Positions 46,574 through 54,354 of a stretch of DNA of 64,000 bases are shown here, piece by piece; positions within the stretch are counted from its first letter, which is position 1; every line of letters starts with the position of its first letter. This stretch comes from a virus, in IMG/VR virus record IMGVR_UViG_3300020465_000011, positions 1 through 64,000 of that record; one strand, written 5' to 3'. The translations under genes and the position numbers were made by a program. The notes below the pieces were generated by a model. The model searched no databases, had not been told where the DNA came from, and saw only the letters and a program-made list of their open reading frames with translations.

Positions 46574-47635
46574 ATGGATTTATCCAATAATTTAAAAAAC
46601 AGATATTGCCCTAAACTTTTTACCTTTTTTGAAGTTAGTTGGAATGGCGACTGTTGGCTTTGTTGTCCTGCATGGTTACCTAACAAAATAGGAAATATAT
46701 TAACCCAGAGTTTTGATGAAATATGGAATGGTGATACAGCAAAGGAACTAAGAAATCAAGTGTTTACTGGAAATTGGAACTATTGTCAACATGAAGTGTG
46801 TCCTCAAATTGTGCAAAACCAGTTACCAGATTTAAGTGAAGCGGTTGCTAATAGTCCTGTTAAAAAACAACAAACACATGTTGAGACTCTTCCAACTATA
46901 ATTAATTTCAGTGAAGATGAAAGCTGTAATTTGCAATGCCCTAGCTGTAGACTTTATAAGAAAATGTGGAAAAAAGGCACACCCCAATATAATTCACGCA
47001 AGAGAATTAATGACAATGTACAAGAAATTTTCTTTAAGACTCCTACAGACAGATACTTTGAAATAAATGTTACCGGAAGTGGCGATCCTTTTGGTAGTAT
47101 CATTTATAGAGAAATGTTACAGTCAATTGATGGCAGAAAATTTCCAAATTTAAAAGTTAACTTAAACACAAATGCAGTGATCTTTACTCCTAAAAATTGG
47201 CATAAGATATATAAAATACATAACAATTTGCAAAACTGTAGAATAAGTTTTGATGCAGGAACAAAACATACGTACGAAACAAAAACTCGAATTGGTGGTA
47301 ATTGGGATATATTATTAAAGAACTGTAGGTTTTTAAATGAAAGATCAAAAGAATTTGAAAATTTTAATTTACACTTTGACTTTGTAGTACAATATGACAA
47401 CTATCATGAAATGAAAGATTTTGTTAAATTAATATTAGATAACTTTGATAATGCACATAGTATACATTTTTCAAAAATAATTGATTGGAAGACTTGGAGC
47501 CCCGATAAATACAATTCTAAAGCAGTTTGGAAAGAAACACATCCAAATCATCATGATTTCCTAGAGCATTTAGCTGATGATATTTTAAACCACAAATTGG
47601 TTTTCCTAGGTAATTTATATCAATATAGAAAGTAA
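46574..47635 (+). CDS. Radical SAM enzyme with N-terminal twitch-like domain (7)
   Basis: A 353-residue enzyme. Core motif C118-NLQ-C122-PS-C125. The SAM-binding segment is VTGSGDPFGS, a GDP variant as in gene 6. The N-terminal auxiliary domain starts YCPKLFTFFEVSWNGDCWLC, with C12, C27, C30, C31, C71 and C76, followed by GNILTQSFDEIWNGD, the GNL...EIWN pattern usual just after an SPASM PCC. It therefore combines the N-terminal cluster of genes 1-5 with the GDP-type core of gene 6. Last radical SAM gene of the first block. Confidence 0.87.
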   Translation: MDLSNNLKNRYCPKLFTFFEVSWNGDCWLCCPAWLPNKIGNILTQSFDEIWNGDTAKELRNQVFTGNWNYCQHEVCPQIVQNQLPDLSEAVANSPVKKQQTHVETLPTIINFSEDESCNLQCPSCRLYKKMWKKGTPQYNSRKRINDNVQEIFFKTPTDRYFEINVTGSGDPFGSIIYREMLQSIDGRKFPNLKVNLNTNAVIFTPKNWHKIYKIHNNLQNCRISFDAGTKHTYETKTRIGGNWDILLKNCRFLNERSKEFENFNLHFDFVVQYDNYHEMKDFVKLILDNFDNAHSIHFSKIIDWKTWSPDKYNSKAVWKETHPNHHDFLEHLADDILNHKLVFLGNLYQYRK

Positions 47636-47640
47636 CATTT

Positions 47641-48312
47641 ATGAAAGTAGTAGCTGTTATACCGGTCCGTAAAGGTTCCGAACGAGTTATATCTAAAAAT
47701 ACAAAACCTTTTGCAGACACAACACTTTTAGATTTAAAATTAGAAGTTATGAAACAAGTAAAGGGTTTAGATAATCTTATTGTTAACACAGACTGTGATA
47801 TTTGCATAGATATTGCAAAAAATCATGGAGTAGAAATACATAGACGTGATGATTATTTTGCTTCATCTCTTGCAAATAATCGTGAACATTGGACTAATTT
47901 AGCAGAAGTAACTGATACTGATATACTAATGATGTGTCAATGCACAAATCCAATGGTAACAGTTACAACACATGAACAAGCATTAACAGATTATCTAGCG
48001 TCTATAGATCAGTATAATAGTGCTATATCAGTATCAGCACAAAAAAAGTTTTTATGGCAAGATGGTTCTCCTATAAATTATGATTTTAATAAAACTCCTA
48101 AGAGTCAAAATCTGCCAGACATTGTATCATTAAATTTTGCTATCACTATTAGTAACAAGCAAGAAATGTTTAAAACAGGAAATGTCATTTCAGCTAATCC
48201 AAAGTTTATAGAATTAGATAGTATCCAATCATTGGATGTAGACTGGCCAATAGATTTTGAGTTTGCTGAATATGTTTATAAAAAGCATGGACTAGATTGG
48301 GTGTTATCATGA
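47641..48312 (+). CDS. CMP-sugar synthetase (acylneuraminate/KDO cytidylyltransferase family)
   Basis: A 223-residue nucleotidyltransferase that activates a sugar acid with CTP. Residues 7-24 (IPVRKGSERVISKNTKPF) are the CTP-binding loop of NeuA-type enzymes, MCQCTNPMV is the family QxTxP segment, and the C-terminal SLDVDWPIDFEFAEYV carries the metal-binding acidic pair. It would make CMP-sialic, -legionaminic, -pseudaminic or similar acids. The exact sugar cannot be read from sequence. Followed by ATGA-coupled epimerase. Length is typical for the family. Confidence 0.85.
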   Translation: MKVVAVIPVRKGSERVISKNTKPFADTTLLDLKLEVMKQVKGLDNLIVNTDCDICIDIAKNHGVEIHRRDDYFASSLANNREHWTNLAEVTDTDILMMCQCTNPMVTVTTHEQALTDYLASIDQYNSAISVSAQKKFLWQDGSPINYDFNKTPKSQNLPDIVSLNFAITISNKQEMFKTGNVISANPKFIELDSIQSLDVDWPIDFEFAEYVYKKHGLDWVLS

Positions 48313-49223
48313 TATTAGTTACAGGTGTTGCAGGATTTATTGGAGCAAAAGTTGCCGAGTCATTAATAGAAGCAGGTGAAACTATAGTCGGTGTAGATGA
48401 TTTATCAACAAGTGATTTATCTAATGTACCAAACGATGTCATATTTGAAAACTTTGATTTAGCTGATACACAACTTGTAAGTAAACTAGAAAAGCATGGT
48501 AACTTTAAAACAATATATCATATTGCTGGACAAAGTGGTGGTGAGCCTAGTTACGATAATCCGTTACAAGATCTTAATAGTAATACTGCTAGTACATTAA
48601 ATTTATTACAACTAGCACTTAAATCACCAGATTGTGTTTTTGTATATGCATCGACAGTATCAGTGTATGGCAAAAATGGAAAAACGCATTTGCAGAATGA
48701 GCATGATTTATGTAGACCTGAATCGTTTTATGGTGTAGGTAAAGTTGCCAGTGAAAACTATCTACGTATATACGCTGAGCAATATGGATTAAAAACACGA
48801 TCTCTTAGGTTATTTAATATATACGGCCCCGGACAAAATTTAAATAACCTAAGACAAGGCATGGTAAGTATTTTTATAGCACAAGCAATTAATAATGGTG
48901 AAATTATTGTAAAAGGTTCTAGCGATAGATACAGAGACTTTGTTTATATTGATGATGCTGTAACAGCATTTAAACTTGCTTCCGATTATCTAGCATCGGG
49001 TTACTTTGTGTTTAATATTTCAACAGGTATAAAAACTACAGTAAAAGAAGTTTGTTCATTAATTGGTGATGTACCAGTAAAGTATAGCAACCCTACACCA
49101 GGAGATGTCCATGGTTATACTGGAGATTTTAGTAGAGCAAAAGATTTATTGGGTTGGGTTCCTAAAACATCATTCAGTGACGGAATAGCTAAAATGCTAG
49201 AGTGGGCAAATAATCAGCAATAA
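48309..49223 (+). CDS. NAD-dependent sugar epimerase/dehydratase (extended SDR)
   Basis: A 304-residue enzyme of the UDP-glucose 4-epimerase type. Residues 3-12 (LVTGVAGFIG) form the GxxGxxG NAD-binding turn; the catalytic pair is Tyr141-x-x-x-Lys145 (YGVGK) with Ser/Thr before it (ASTVSVYG); RLFNIYGPGQ and YRDFVYIDDAV are further family marks. I set the start at ATG 48309, in an ATGA overlap with the upstream gene, rather than at the in-frame TTG at 48297. It would epimerise or dehydrate a nucleotide-activated hexose for the glycan pathway. Confidence 0.88.
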   Translation: MILVTGVAGFIGAKVAESLIEAGETIVGVDDLSTSDLSNVPNDVIFENFDLADTQLVSKLEKHGNFKTIYHIAGQSGGEPSYDNPLQDLNSNTASTLNLLQLALKSPDCVFVYASTVSVYGKNGKTHLQNEHDLCRPESFYGVGKVASENYLRIYAEQYGLKTRSLRLFNIYGPGQNLNNLRQGMVSIFIAQAINNGEIIVKGSSDRYRDFVYIDDAVTAFKLASDYLASGYFVFNISTGIKTTVKEVCSLIGDVPVKYSNPTPGDVHGYTGDFSRAKDLLGWVPKTSFSDGIAKMLEWANNQQ

Positions 49224-49226
49224 ATA
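49219..49226 (+). promoter_or_regulatory. Possible late-type motif AATAAATA
   Basis: Seven of eight positions match T4 TATAAATA. It overlaps the stop codon of the epimerase gene and stands 28 nt before the PhyH-like start, whose GGAG ribosome site is at 49244-49247. Spacing would suit a late promoter, but such AT-rich words occur by chance in this genome. Confidence 0.35.
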
Positions 49227-49254
49227 TTAAATATACATTTAATGGAGATGTTCA

Positions 49255-50016
49255 ATGTCTTATAAAGATATTATAAGAGAAGAAGGTTATACTATTATAC
49301 CAAAGTTTTTTAATGATGACGAGGTATTTAAATTACAAACATTAAATGATAATGTAGGACCAGAAAAAGGCCAACATAAAGAGTTAGGGTGGCAAAAAGA
49401 AGCAGACTCTACTAGAGAAAATTATATACATTATTGGAGTCATCAATGTAAGGAAGAAACTGTTTGGATACAAGAAAAATTACATCCTGTTATAAGTGAT
49501 ATAATGTTAGAAAACTATAAATGGTTTGCTATAGACTTTCACGTAACTAATCCAGGTAGTCAATATATTCATGCACACATAGATTATCCATATGCGTTTA
49601 GGCCATGGCATTATATGACAGAACTACTTGCTGTACAATGTTTAATTGCTGTAGATAATTTTACTATTGCTAATGGTGGTACAGCAATATTGCCAGGTTC
49701 ACATGTGAACAGTTATCCACTTGACAAAATGGGCAGTAGTGAATTAAATGATGAATTAGTAAATAATGGCTATAACTTTGTGGCACCAGCTGGTAGTTTA
49801 TTAATATATCATCCTCGTTCGTTACACAGCACAATGCCAAATAATACTACAAAACCTCGTAGTGCATTATTAATGTTAGCAGTAAAGCCTGACATTGTTA
49901 AAGGACTTAGTCGTTTTCATAATGTTAATAAAGAAGATTTTGAAGATGATATACCATTGACAAATGAGATGAATTATGCTAGACTAGATAAACTAATGGG
50001 ACATATTAGAAAATGA
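49255..50016 (+). CDS. PhyH-family Fe(II)/2-oxoglutarate dioxygenase
   Basis: A 253-residue oxygenase. The iron ligands are visible: His108-x-Asp110 in YIHAHIDYP and the distal His191 in PRSLHSTMPN, with Arg202 (KPRSALLM) placed to hold 2-oxoglutarate. LPGSHVNS is a further PhyH family mark. It would hydroxylate a small molecule or sugar-linked substrate. Clear GGAG ribosome site. Located after the sugar epimerase, it probably tailors the same product. Ends in an ATGA overlap with the next gene. Confidence 0.85.
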   Translation: MSYKDIIREEGYTIIPKFFNDDEVFKLQTLNDNVGPEKGQHKELGWQKEADSTRENYIHYWSHQCKEETVWIQEKLHPVISDIMLENYKWFAIDFHVTNPGSQYIHAHIDYPYAFRPWHYMTELLAVQCLIAVDNFTIANGGTAILPGSHVNSYPLDKMGSSELNDELVNNGYNFVAPAGSLLIYHPRSLHSTMPNNTTKPRSALLMLAVKPDIVKGLSRFHNVNKEDFEDDIPLTNEMNYARLDKLMGHIRK

Positions 50017-50366
50017 ATGTACATGAACAAAATATGCCGCCGCCACCCCCACCAAGTAAACACCCAGAAGGGTTTGACGGTATAGAACCTACAGCTCAAA
50101 TGATAGGTATATTTCAGCCATGGACTGATGAACATACTAAGTTATTTGAGCGTATATTAGAAACAGAAGTAGATCAAGTATGCATAGCAATACGTCATAT
50201 GCCAATAGATGATAATAATTCTTTACATCCGCATGAAGTAGGAAAGTATATAGAAGATGCATTAAAAGTAAAAGGTTATACACAGTTTAAAGACTTTGTA
50301 ATTATGATAGTCCCAAACATAACAAGAATCTTTCAACAAAAGGAAGATAATGAAAAGAATATATAG
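50013..50366 (+). CDS. Degenerate nucleotidyltransferase-like protein
   Basis: A 117-residue protein. After a Pro-rich start it has MIGIFQPWTDEHTKLFERIL, which lines up with the GRFQPxHxGH loop of HIGH-type nucleotidyltransferases but with the first His replaced by Thr and the Gly by Glu. A nearly identical loop occurs in the 120-residue protein at 52579. The catalytic His being lost, it may have kept nucleotide binding only or evolved another chemistry. The protein is also much shorter than usual (over 200 residues for the copy at 4054). It overlaps the next gene by 17 nt. Confidence 0.65.
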   Translation: MNVHEQNMPPPPPPSKHPEGFDGIEPTAQMIGIFQPWTDEHTKLFERILETEVDQVCIAIRHMPIDDNNSLHPHEVGKYIEDALKVKGYTQFKDFVIMIVPNITRIFQQKEDNEKNI

Positions 50367-50655
50367 AACAAACAGACTAGGTCGTATAAAAGACTTTATT
50401 AAAGAATCACACAGATTATCTCCTACAGCATTTTATTGTGAAATGGTGGAAACTGTGTTGCTGTTAACAGCATCGGCAATACTCTCATTTACTATTCTTG
50501 ATCCTGCAACGGAAATATTCATTCCATTATATCTAGCAGGTTCAATACTTGGTATAATTAGTACTGTAATACGCAAAGCATTCTTTGCTATTGTGCTATG
50601 TGCGTGGTTCACAGTAATGAACACTATAGCACTTATTCAACTAGTAATATATTAA
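50350..50655 (+). CDS. Small membrane protein, about three transmembrane segments
   Basis: A 101-residue protein with a basic N terminus (MKRIYRTNRLGRIKDF) and three hydrophobic stretches: about 34-50 (VLLLTASAILSFTIL), 56-75 (FIPLYLAGSILGIISTVI) and 78-99 (FFAIVLCAWFTVMNTIALIQ). It is therefore probably an inner-membrane protein. No enzyme motif is seen. AGGAAG serves as ribosome site. A role in envelope or export of the pathway product is possible but unsupported. Confidence 0.7.
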   Translation: MKRIYRTNRLGRIKDFIKESHRLSPTAFYCEMVETVLLLTASAILSFTILDPATEIFIPLYLAGSILGIISTVIRKAFFAIVLCAWFTVMNTIALIQLVIY

Positions 50656-50664
50656 AAGGTATAT

Positions 50665-50943
50665 ATGATAAAAGTATTCTTTATCGCAAAGATAAAAAAT
50701 TTAAATGCAGACTATAAAAATAGAAGCACAAGACTACGCAAAATGGCAGAATCAATGCCAGGCTTTGTTTCAATTGAATCAGAAGAAATAGATGATGTTG
50801 AAATTACTGTTAGTACATGGCGTAGTAAAGAAGATGTACAAGAATGGGCACAAGATTTAACGCATGTTGAAGCAAAACGCAAACACCAAGAATGGTATCA
50901 TTGGGTGCGTGGCATACACGTTGAAACTGTAGATGACGAGTAG
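50665..50943 (+). CDS. ABM-like (dimeric alpha/beta barrel) protein
   Basis: A 92-residue protein resembling the antibiotic biosynthesis monooxygenase (ABM) fold: VFFIAKIKN strand, a helix ending MAESMPGFVSIESEE, then the EITVSTWRSKEDVQEWAQD strand-helix and KHQEWYHWVRGIHVE. Members act as cofactor-free oxygenases or simply as ligand-binding barrels. It overlaps the carbamoyltransferase start by 11 nt. No catalytic residues can be assigned. Confidence 0.65.
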   Translation: MIKVFFIAKIKNLNADYKNRSTRLRKMAESMPGFVSIESEEIDDVEITVSTWRSKEDVQEWAQDLTHVEAKRKHQEWYHWVRGIHVETVDDE

Positions 50944-52459
50944 ATACGACACAGTTTGGGGTTGGACTGGATTATCACATGATGCCAGTTTAGCTGTATT
51001 TGTTAATGATCGTCTTGAGTTTGCCTCACATGCTGAACGTTTTTCACAAGTAAAAAATGATCGTTTTATTCATGCAGGACTGATGCATGAAGCACTTCAG
51101 TATGGTATACCGGGAGAAATTTTCTTTTATGAAACTCCATGGCTAAAGAAAACAAGACAATTATATGCTGGACAATATAAATTAATTAAAAAACCTTCAC
51201 CAGATCATTTCCTAACTATGGTATATGATGTAATGATAAAAACAGGTATTGGCAAAGGTGAATTACCACGTTCTGTACCTACAAGACATCATCTTGCACA
51301 TGCCGCCGGAGGCTATTATACATCAACATACGATCATGCTACTATTGTTGTGTTAGACTCTATAGGTGAATGGGAAACACTTACAATATGGGAAGGCATA
51401 GACAATCAATTACATAAACGTTTCTCTCAGAGATATCCACACAGCGTTGGAATATGGTATTCTGCTATGACACAGCGTATAGGATTAAAACCACAGGAAC
51501 ATGAATACATACTAATGGGCATGGCCGCAATAGGCGATCCAGATAGATTATATAATAAAATTAAAAAAGATTTTATTGCTAAAATGCCAACAACAAAAGA
51601 TCCTCGTGTGAAGTTTCGACGCAACTGTCATCGAGGTTGTTTAGATTGGTTACCTGGATTAAACACACCACAAGACTATGCCGACATAGCCTCAGCTACA
51701 CAACGCATATATGAAGAAATATTTACAGGCATACTGGAATACGCTCGTACTCATTATCCTTCACGCAACCTTGTATTAATGGGTGGCTGTGTATTAAATT
51801 GTGTAGCAAATAGTTTAGCGGCCAATTATTATGACGATATATGGATAATGCCCAACCCAGGTGATGCTGGTTCGGCCATTGGTTGTGTACTTGCACACAA
51901 AAAACAAAGATTAGAGTTTACTCATGCATTTCTAGGAGCGGATATACCTGGTGAATATCCTATAGAAGAAATACTGGAAGATTTGCATGAACACAAAATT
52001 ACAGCGGTTGCTTCGGGCCGAGCCGAGTTTGGACCACGAGCATTAGGACATAGAAGTATCTTGGCCGATCCCCGGGGCGCCGATGTAAAAGATAGAGTTA
52101 ATCGAATTAAACAGCGTGAAGCATTTAGACCATTTGCTCCAATGATACTGGAAGAACATGCATATAAGTATTTTGATATGCCAGTTAAATCATCACCATA
52201 TATGCAATTTGTAGCTAAATGTAAAAAGCCTAAAGAGTTTCCTGCTATAGTACATTATGATAATACTTCTAGAGTACAAACTGTAGGCAAGGAAATGGGC
52301 CCTGTTAGAACTCTATTAGAACGTTGGTATGCAGAAACTGGTTGTCCTATGTTGTTAAATACTAGTCTTAACATTAAAGGAAAGCCTTTAGTAAATTGCA
52401 GAATGGGTGCAAATAACTGGAGTGCAGAATATGGAGTTGACATTTGCTTGCCAAGATAA
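50933..52459 (+). CDS. Carbamoyltransferase (NodU/CmcH/TobZ family)
   Basis: A 508-residue enzyme that transfers a carbamoyl group from carbamoyl phosphate (through carbamoyl-AMP) to a hydroxyl, usually on a sugar. Family marks: SHDASLAVF near the N terminus, RHHLAHAAGGYY at 118-129 (metal-binding histidines 119, 120 and 123), GGCVLNCVAN, the P-loop-like SGRAEFGPRALGHRSILADP at about 362-381, FRPFAPMI and LLNTSLN. The last 20 or so residues after GKPLVN differ from the usual ending and look short. In aminoglycoside and Nod-factor pathways this enzyme decorates sugars, which fits the neighbouring genes. Confidence 0.92.
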   Translation: MTSRYDTVWGWTGLSHDASLAVFVNDRLEFASHAERFSQVKNDRFIHAGLMHEALQYGIPGEIFFYETPWLKKTRQLYAGQYKLIKKPSPDHFLTMVYDVMIKTGIGKGELPRSVPTRHHLAHAAGGYYTSTYDHATIVVLDSIGEWETLTIWEGIDNQLHKRFSQRYPHSVGIWYSAMTQRIGLKPQEHEYILMGMAAIGDPDRLYNKIKKDFIAKMPTTKDPRVKFRRNCHRGCLDWLPGLNTPQDYADIASATQRIYEEIFTGILEYARTHYPSRNLVLMGGCVLNCVANSLAANYYDDIWIMPNPGDAGSAIGCVLAHKKQRLEFTHAFLGADIPGEYPIEEILEDLHEHKITAVASGRAEFGPRALGHRSILADPRGADVKDRVNRIKQREAFRPFAPMILEEHAYKYFDMPVKSSPYMQFVAKCKKPKEFPAIVHYDNTSRVQTVGKEMGPVRTLLERWYAETGCPMLLNTSLNIKGKPLVNCRMGANNWSAEYGVDICLPR

Positions 52460-52569
52460 AATTATTATTAGAGTATTTGCCTATTATAGGTCCACGTATA
52501 CGTAAGAATAGGCGTAGGCGTGAGCTAATGGAAAAGATAGCTAACGAAGATCCATTTATATACGATTAA
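52444..52569 (+). CDS. Small basic protein (41 residues), probable
   Basis: A short frame in the gap after the carbamoyltransferase, overlapping its end by 16 nt. It begins with TTG at 52444, preceded by GGAG (52433-52436) at a spacing of 7 nt, and ends with TAA at 52567-52569. The product has a hydrophobic helix (KLLLEYLPIIGP), a strongly basic centre (RIRKNRRRRELMEK) and ends NEDPFIYD. The good ribosome site, the patterned composition and the exact fit to the gap support a real gene, but there is no ATG. Confidence 0.5.
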   Translation: MLAKIKLLLEYLPIIGPRIRKNRRRRELMEKIANEDPFIYD

Positions 52570-52578
52570 GGAGAAACT

Positions 52579-52941
52579 ATGTCACAATTTGACTGGAAAC
52601 GTCCTACGTGTGCAATGCTAGGAGCATTTCAACCATGGACAGAAGATCACACAAAAGAATTTGAAAGTGTTATTAAAAGATCTAAACAAGTAGTTGTATG
52701 GGTACAAGAAGCAGATAAAACTGTTAAACGCCCACATGATTTTATATTTGTAAGAGATCAAATTGAACAAGCATTAAGTGATGCTGGGTATGATAATGAA
52801 GAAGATTTTATTATACAGCCAGTTCCTTATGTAGTTGATTTTGTGTTTAGTAATGAAGGTGAGTATAGAATTACCAGGCCTTTTGTGGGTCAAACACAAG
52901 AGCCTGATGTGATAGACTCCACGGGCCAAACTCTAAATTAA
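52579..52941 (+). CDS. Degenerate nucleotidyltransferase-like protein, paralogue of the 50013 gene
   Basis: A 120-residue protein with an AAGGAG ribosome site. The loop MLGAFQPWTEDHTKEFESVI matches MIGIFQPWTDEHTKLFERIL of the protein encoded at 50013, again with Thr where the HIGH-type enzymes have the first catalytic His. The rest follows the same order (VVVWVQEADKT, FVRDQIEQAL, then FIIQPVPYVVDFVF). Two copies with the same substitution suggest a selected change rather than decay. The last 71 nt overlap the convergent gene at 52871. Confidence 0.68.
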   Translation: MSQFDWKRPTCAMLGAFQPWTEDHTKEFESVIKRSKQVVVWVQEADKTVKRPHDFIFVRDQIEQALSDAGYDNEEDFIIQPVPYVVDFVFSNEGEYRITRPFVGQTQEPDVIDSTGQTLN

Positions 52942-53647
52942 CAGTATCAGCACACTTATAAAATCTTTGTAATGTGTCGCCTAATTCTACTCTAAATTGT
53001 AATGCTTTTATTTCTAAATGTCTAGTACCATGTGGTATTAAATCGTCTTTAAGATAATTGCATATATTCTTTTTAAACCTACGCATAAACCCTGCTTCTT
53101 CTTCGGGTATATCCCATGGTACATTATAATACTGTGAGTCATTCCAGTTTTTATAATATTCTTTTAATTCCTCTTTACTTTCAATTCTTTTTATGTTATA
53201 AGGAGGTAATACACGCAAAGTATCTTTCATCCAACTTTGCTCTTCTATTTGCATATAAATTTTATCTTCAATGAGACCTTGTTGTATTAAAGGTGCAATA
53301 TATAACATTCTATCACTGCCAGGGTGTGCAACTAACTTATGGTCCGGCCATTGTGTTTCCCAATGCATTTGCTGTGGTGCTAATATTCCGTTACGATAGA
53401 TATCGCTACCAACAACACAAGCCTTATGCATTGTATACAAGCCAGGTATATTATCTAATTTTTGCCATGGCAATGCCATATATTGTGAAATACTTTCGCT
53501 TTGTATTTGTGCTGGATTTACAGTTCTGCCATTGACAATCGTATTATATTCTGCTAGAGTAACTGTACCTATATAAATTTTATTTCTACTATTAGCAAAA
53601 TAATCATCTATAACTGAGTCATCTCTATTTACAGTAAAGTTTACCAT
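52871..53647 (-). CDS. Hypothetical protein with HPGSD motif
   Basis: A 258-residue protein on the minus strand. I do not recognise the family, but APQQMHWETQWPDHKLVAHP followed by GSDRMLYIAPL matches APVQMLSFGYPAINCHPGSD in the protein encoded at 54278, so both belong to one family with a conserved HPGSD(R/K) element. It overlaps the end of the preceding plus-strand gene by 71 nt tail to tail and the upstream glycosyltransferase by 7 nt. Linked to sugar transfer by context only. Confidence 0.65.
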   Translation of the reverse strand: MVNFTVNRDDSVIDDYFANSRNKIYIGTVTLAEYNTIVNGRTVNPAQIQSESISQYMALPWQKLDNIPGLYTMHKACVVGSDIYRNGILAPQQMHWETQWPDHKLVAHPGSDRMLYIAPLIQQGLIEDKIYMQIEEQSWMKDTLRVLPPYNIKRIESKEELKEYYKNWNDSQYYNVPWDIPEEEAGFMRRFKKNICNYLKDDLIPHGTRHLEIKALQFRVELGDTLQRFYKCADTVNLEFGPWSLSHQALVFDPQKAW

Positions 53648-54354
53648 TTGTCAATACCTAATATTGCTCTCATTTGATAGTATTGTAAATCTTGTTTGGT
53701 TTTAATATCGCACCATGGACCACCATTGGTGAAATGCAGAGCACCAGCATCTTCTCGATATTCATATTCATCCACTAACCAATTCCAGCGTAAATCAATT
53801 GATCCTATTTCTTCGTCTTTAAGATGTAAAAACCTATGCAGTTCTCGAGGCTCAGCTGAATTACAATACTCGGGTGTTAGTGTTCTATTACTGGGGTGGG
53901 CACAATTCCACATTATTAGACTGCTCCAGTTCTTGCGTGGAAAGTTTTCTTGTATATGCCCGTATGCTTTTTCTTTTATTGTGCTTTCATAGTCGTGTTT
54001 GCACACCATTACAGCATAACGGTCGTCACGCTGTTCCCAAAGTCTAGCAACATTGTCTTGCCATAAAAAATCTCCATCACAGAATATGGCCCAGCCTTGC
54101 CAAAAACTCACAAATGGAATAAAAAATCTAGAATAAACAAAAGCAGTTGATTCATTATCTTTCTTTTCTCGTGCATAATAAGGAATAGTATTAATACAAT
54201 TTGGTTTTGTTATTACATCTTTGCAATAGTGTCTTATACTACTGATACACAAATCATACATTTCTCTGTGTCGAGAATCAAAACCAATGTGAACTATAGG
54301 GTGTGTACTTGTCGATTGGGCTGACTGGATTGTAGATTGCATTAAAATTTCCAT
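53641..54354 (-). CDS. Glycosyltransferase (GT8-like)
   Basis: A 237-residue protein. HIGFDSRHREMYDLCISSI near the N terminus and ESTAFVYSRFFIPFVSFWQG followed by WAIFCDGDFLWQDNV give a GT-A glycosyltransferase layout with the metal-binding D-G-D triplet. WSSLIMWNC and GALHFTNGGPW are acceptor-side segments. The start at 54354 lies 77 nt inside the upstream gene; a second ATG at 54342 would shorten this slightly. Donor sugar unknown. Flanked by the two HPGSD proteins. Confidence 0.7.
   Translation of the reverse strand: MEILMQSTIQSAQSTSTHPIVHIGFDSRHREMYDLCISSIRHYCKDVITKPNCINTIPYYAREKKDNESTAFVYSRFFIPFVSFWQGWAIFCDGDFLWQDNVARLWEQRDDRYAVMVCKHDYESTIKEKAYGHIQENFPRKNWSSLIMWNCAHPSNRTLTPEYCNSAEPRELHRFLHLKDEEIGSIDLRWNWLVDEYEYREDAGALHFTNGGPWCDIKTKQDLQYYQMRAILGIDKW

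Noticed and set aside
48297-48308. In-frame TTG start for the epimerase
   Set aside because: The Rossmann fold starts right at MILVTG, and ATG 48309 gives a standard ATGA overlap.
52437-52465. TTGACA followed after 17 nt by AATTAT as a promoter
   Set aside because: The -10 matches only four of six positions and the -35 lies in coding sequence. Probably chance.
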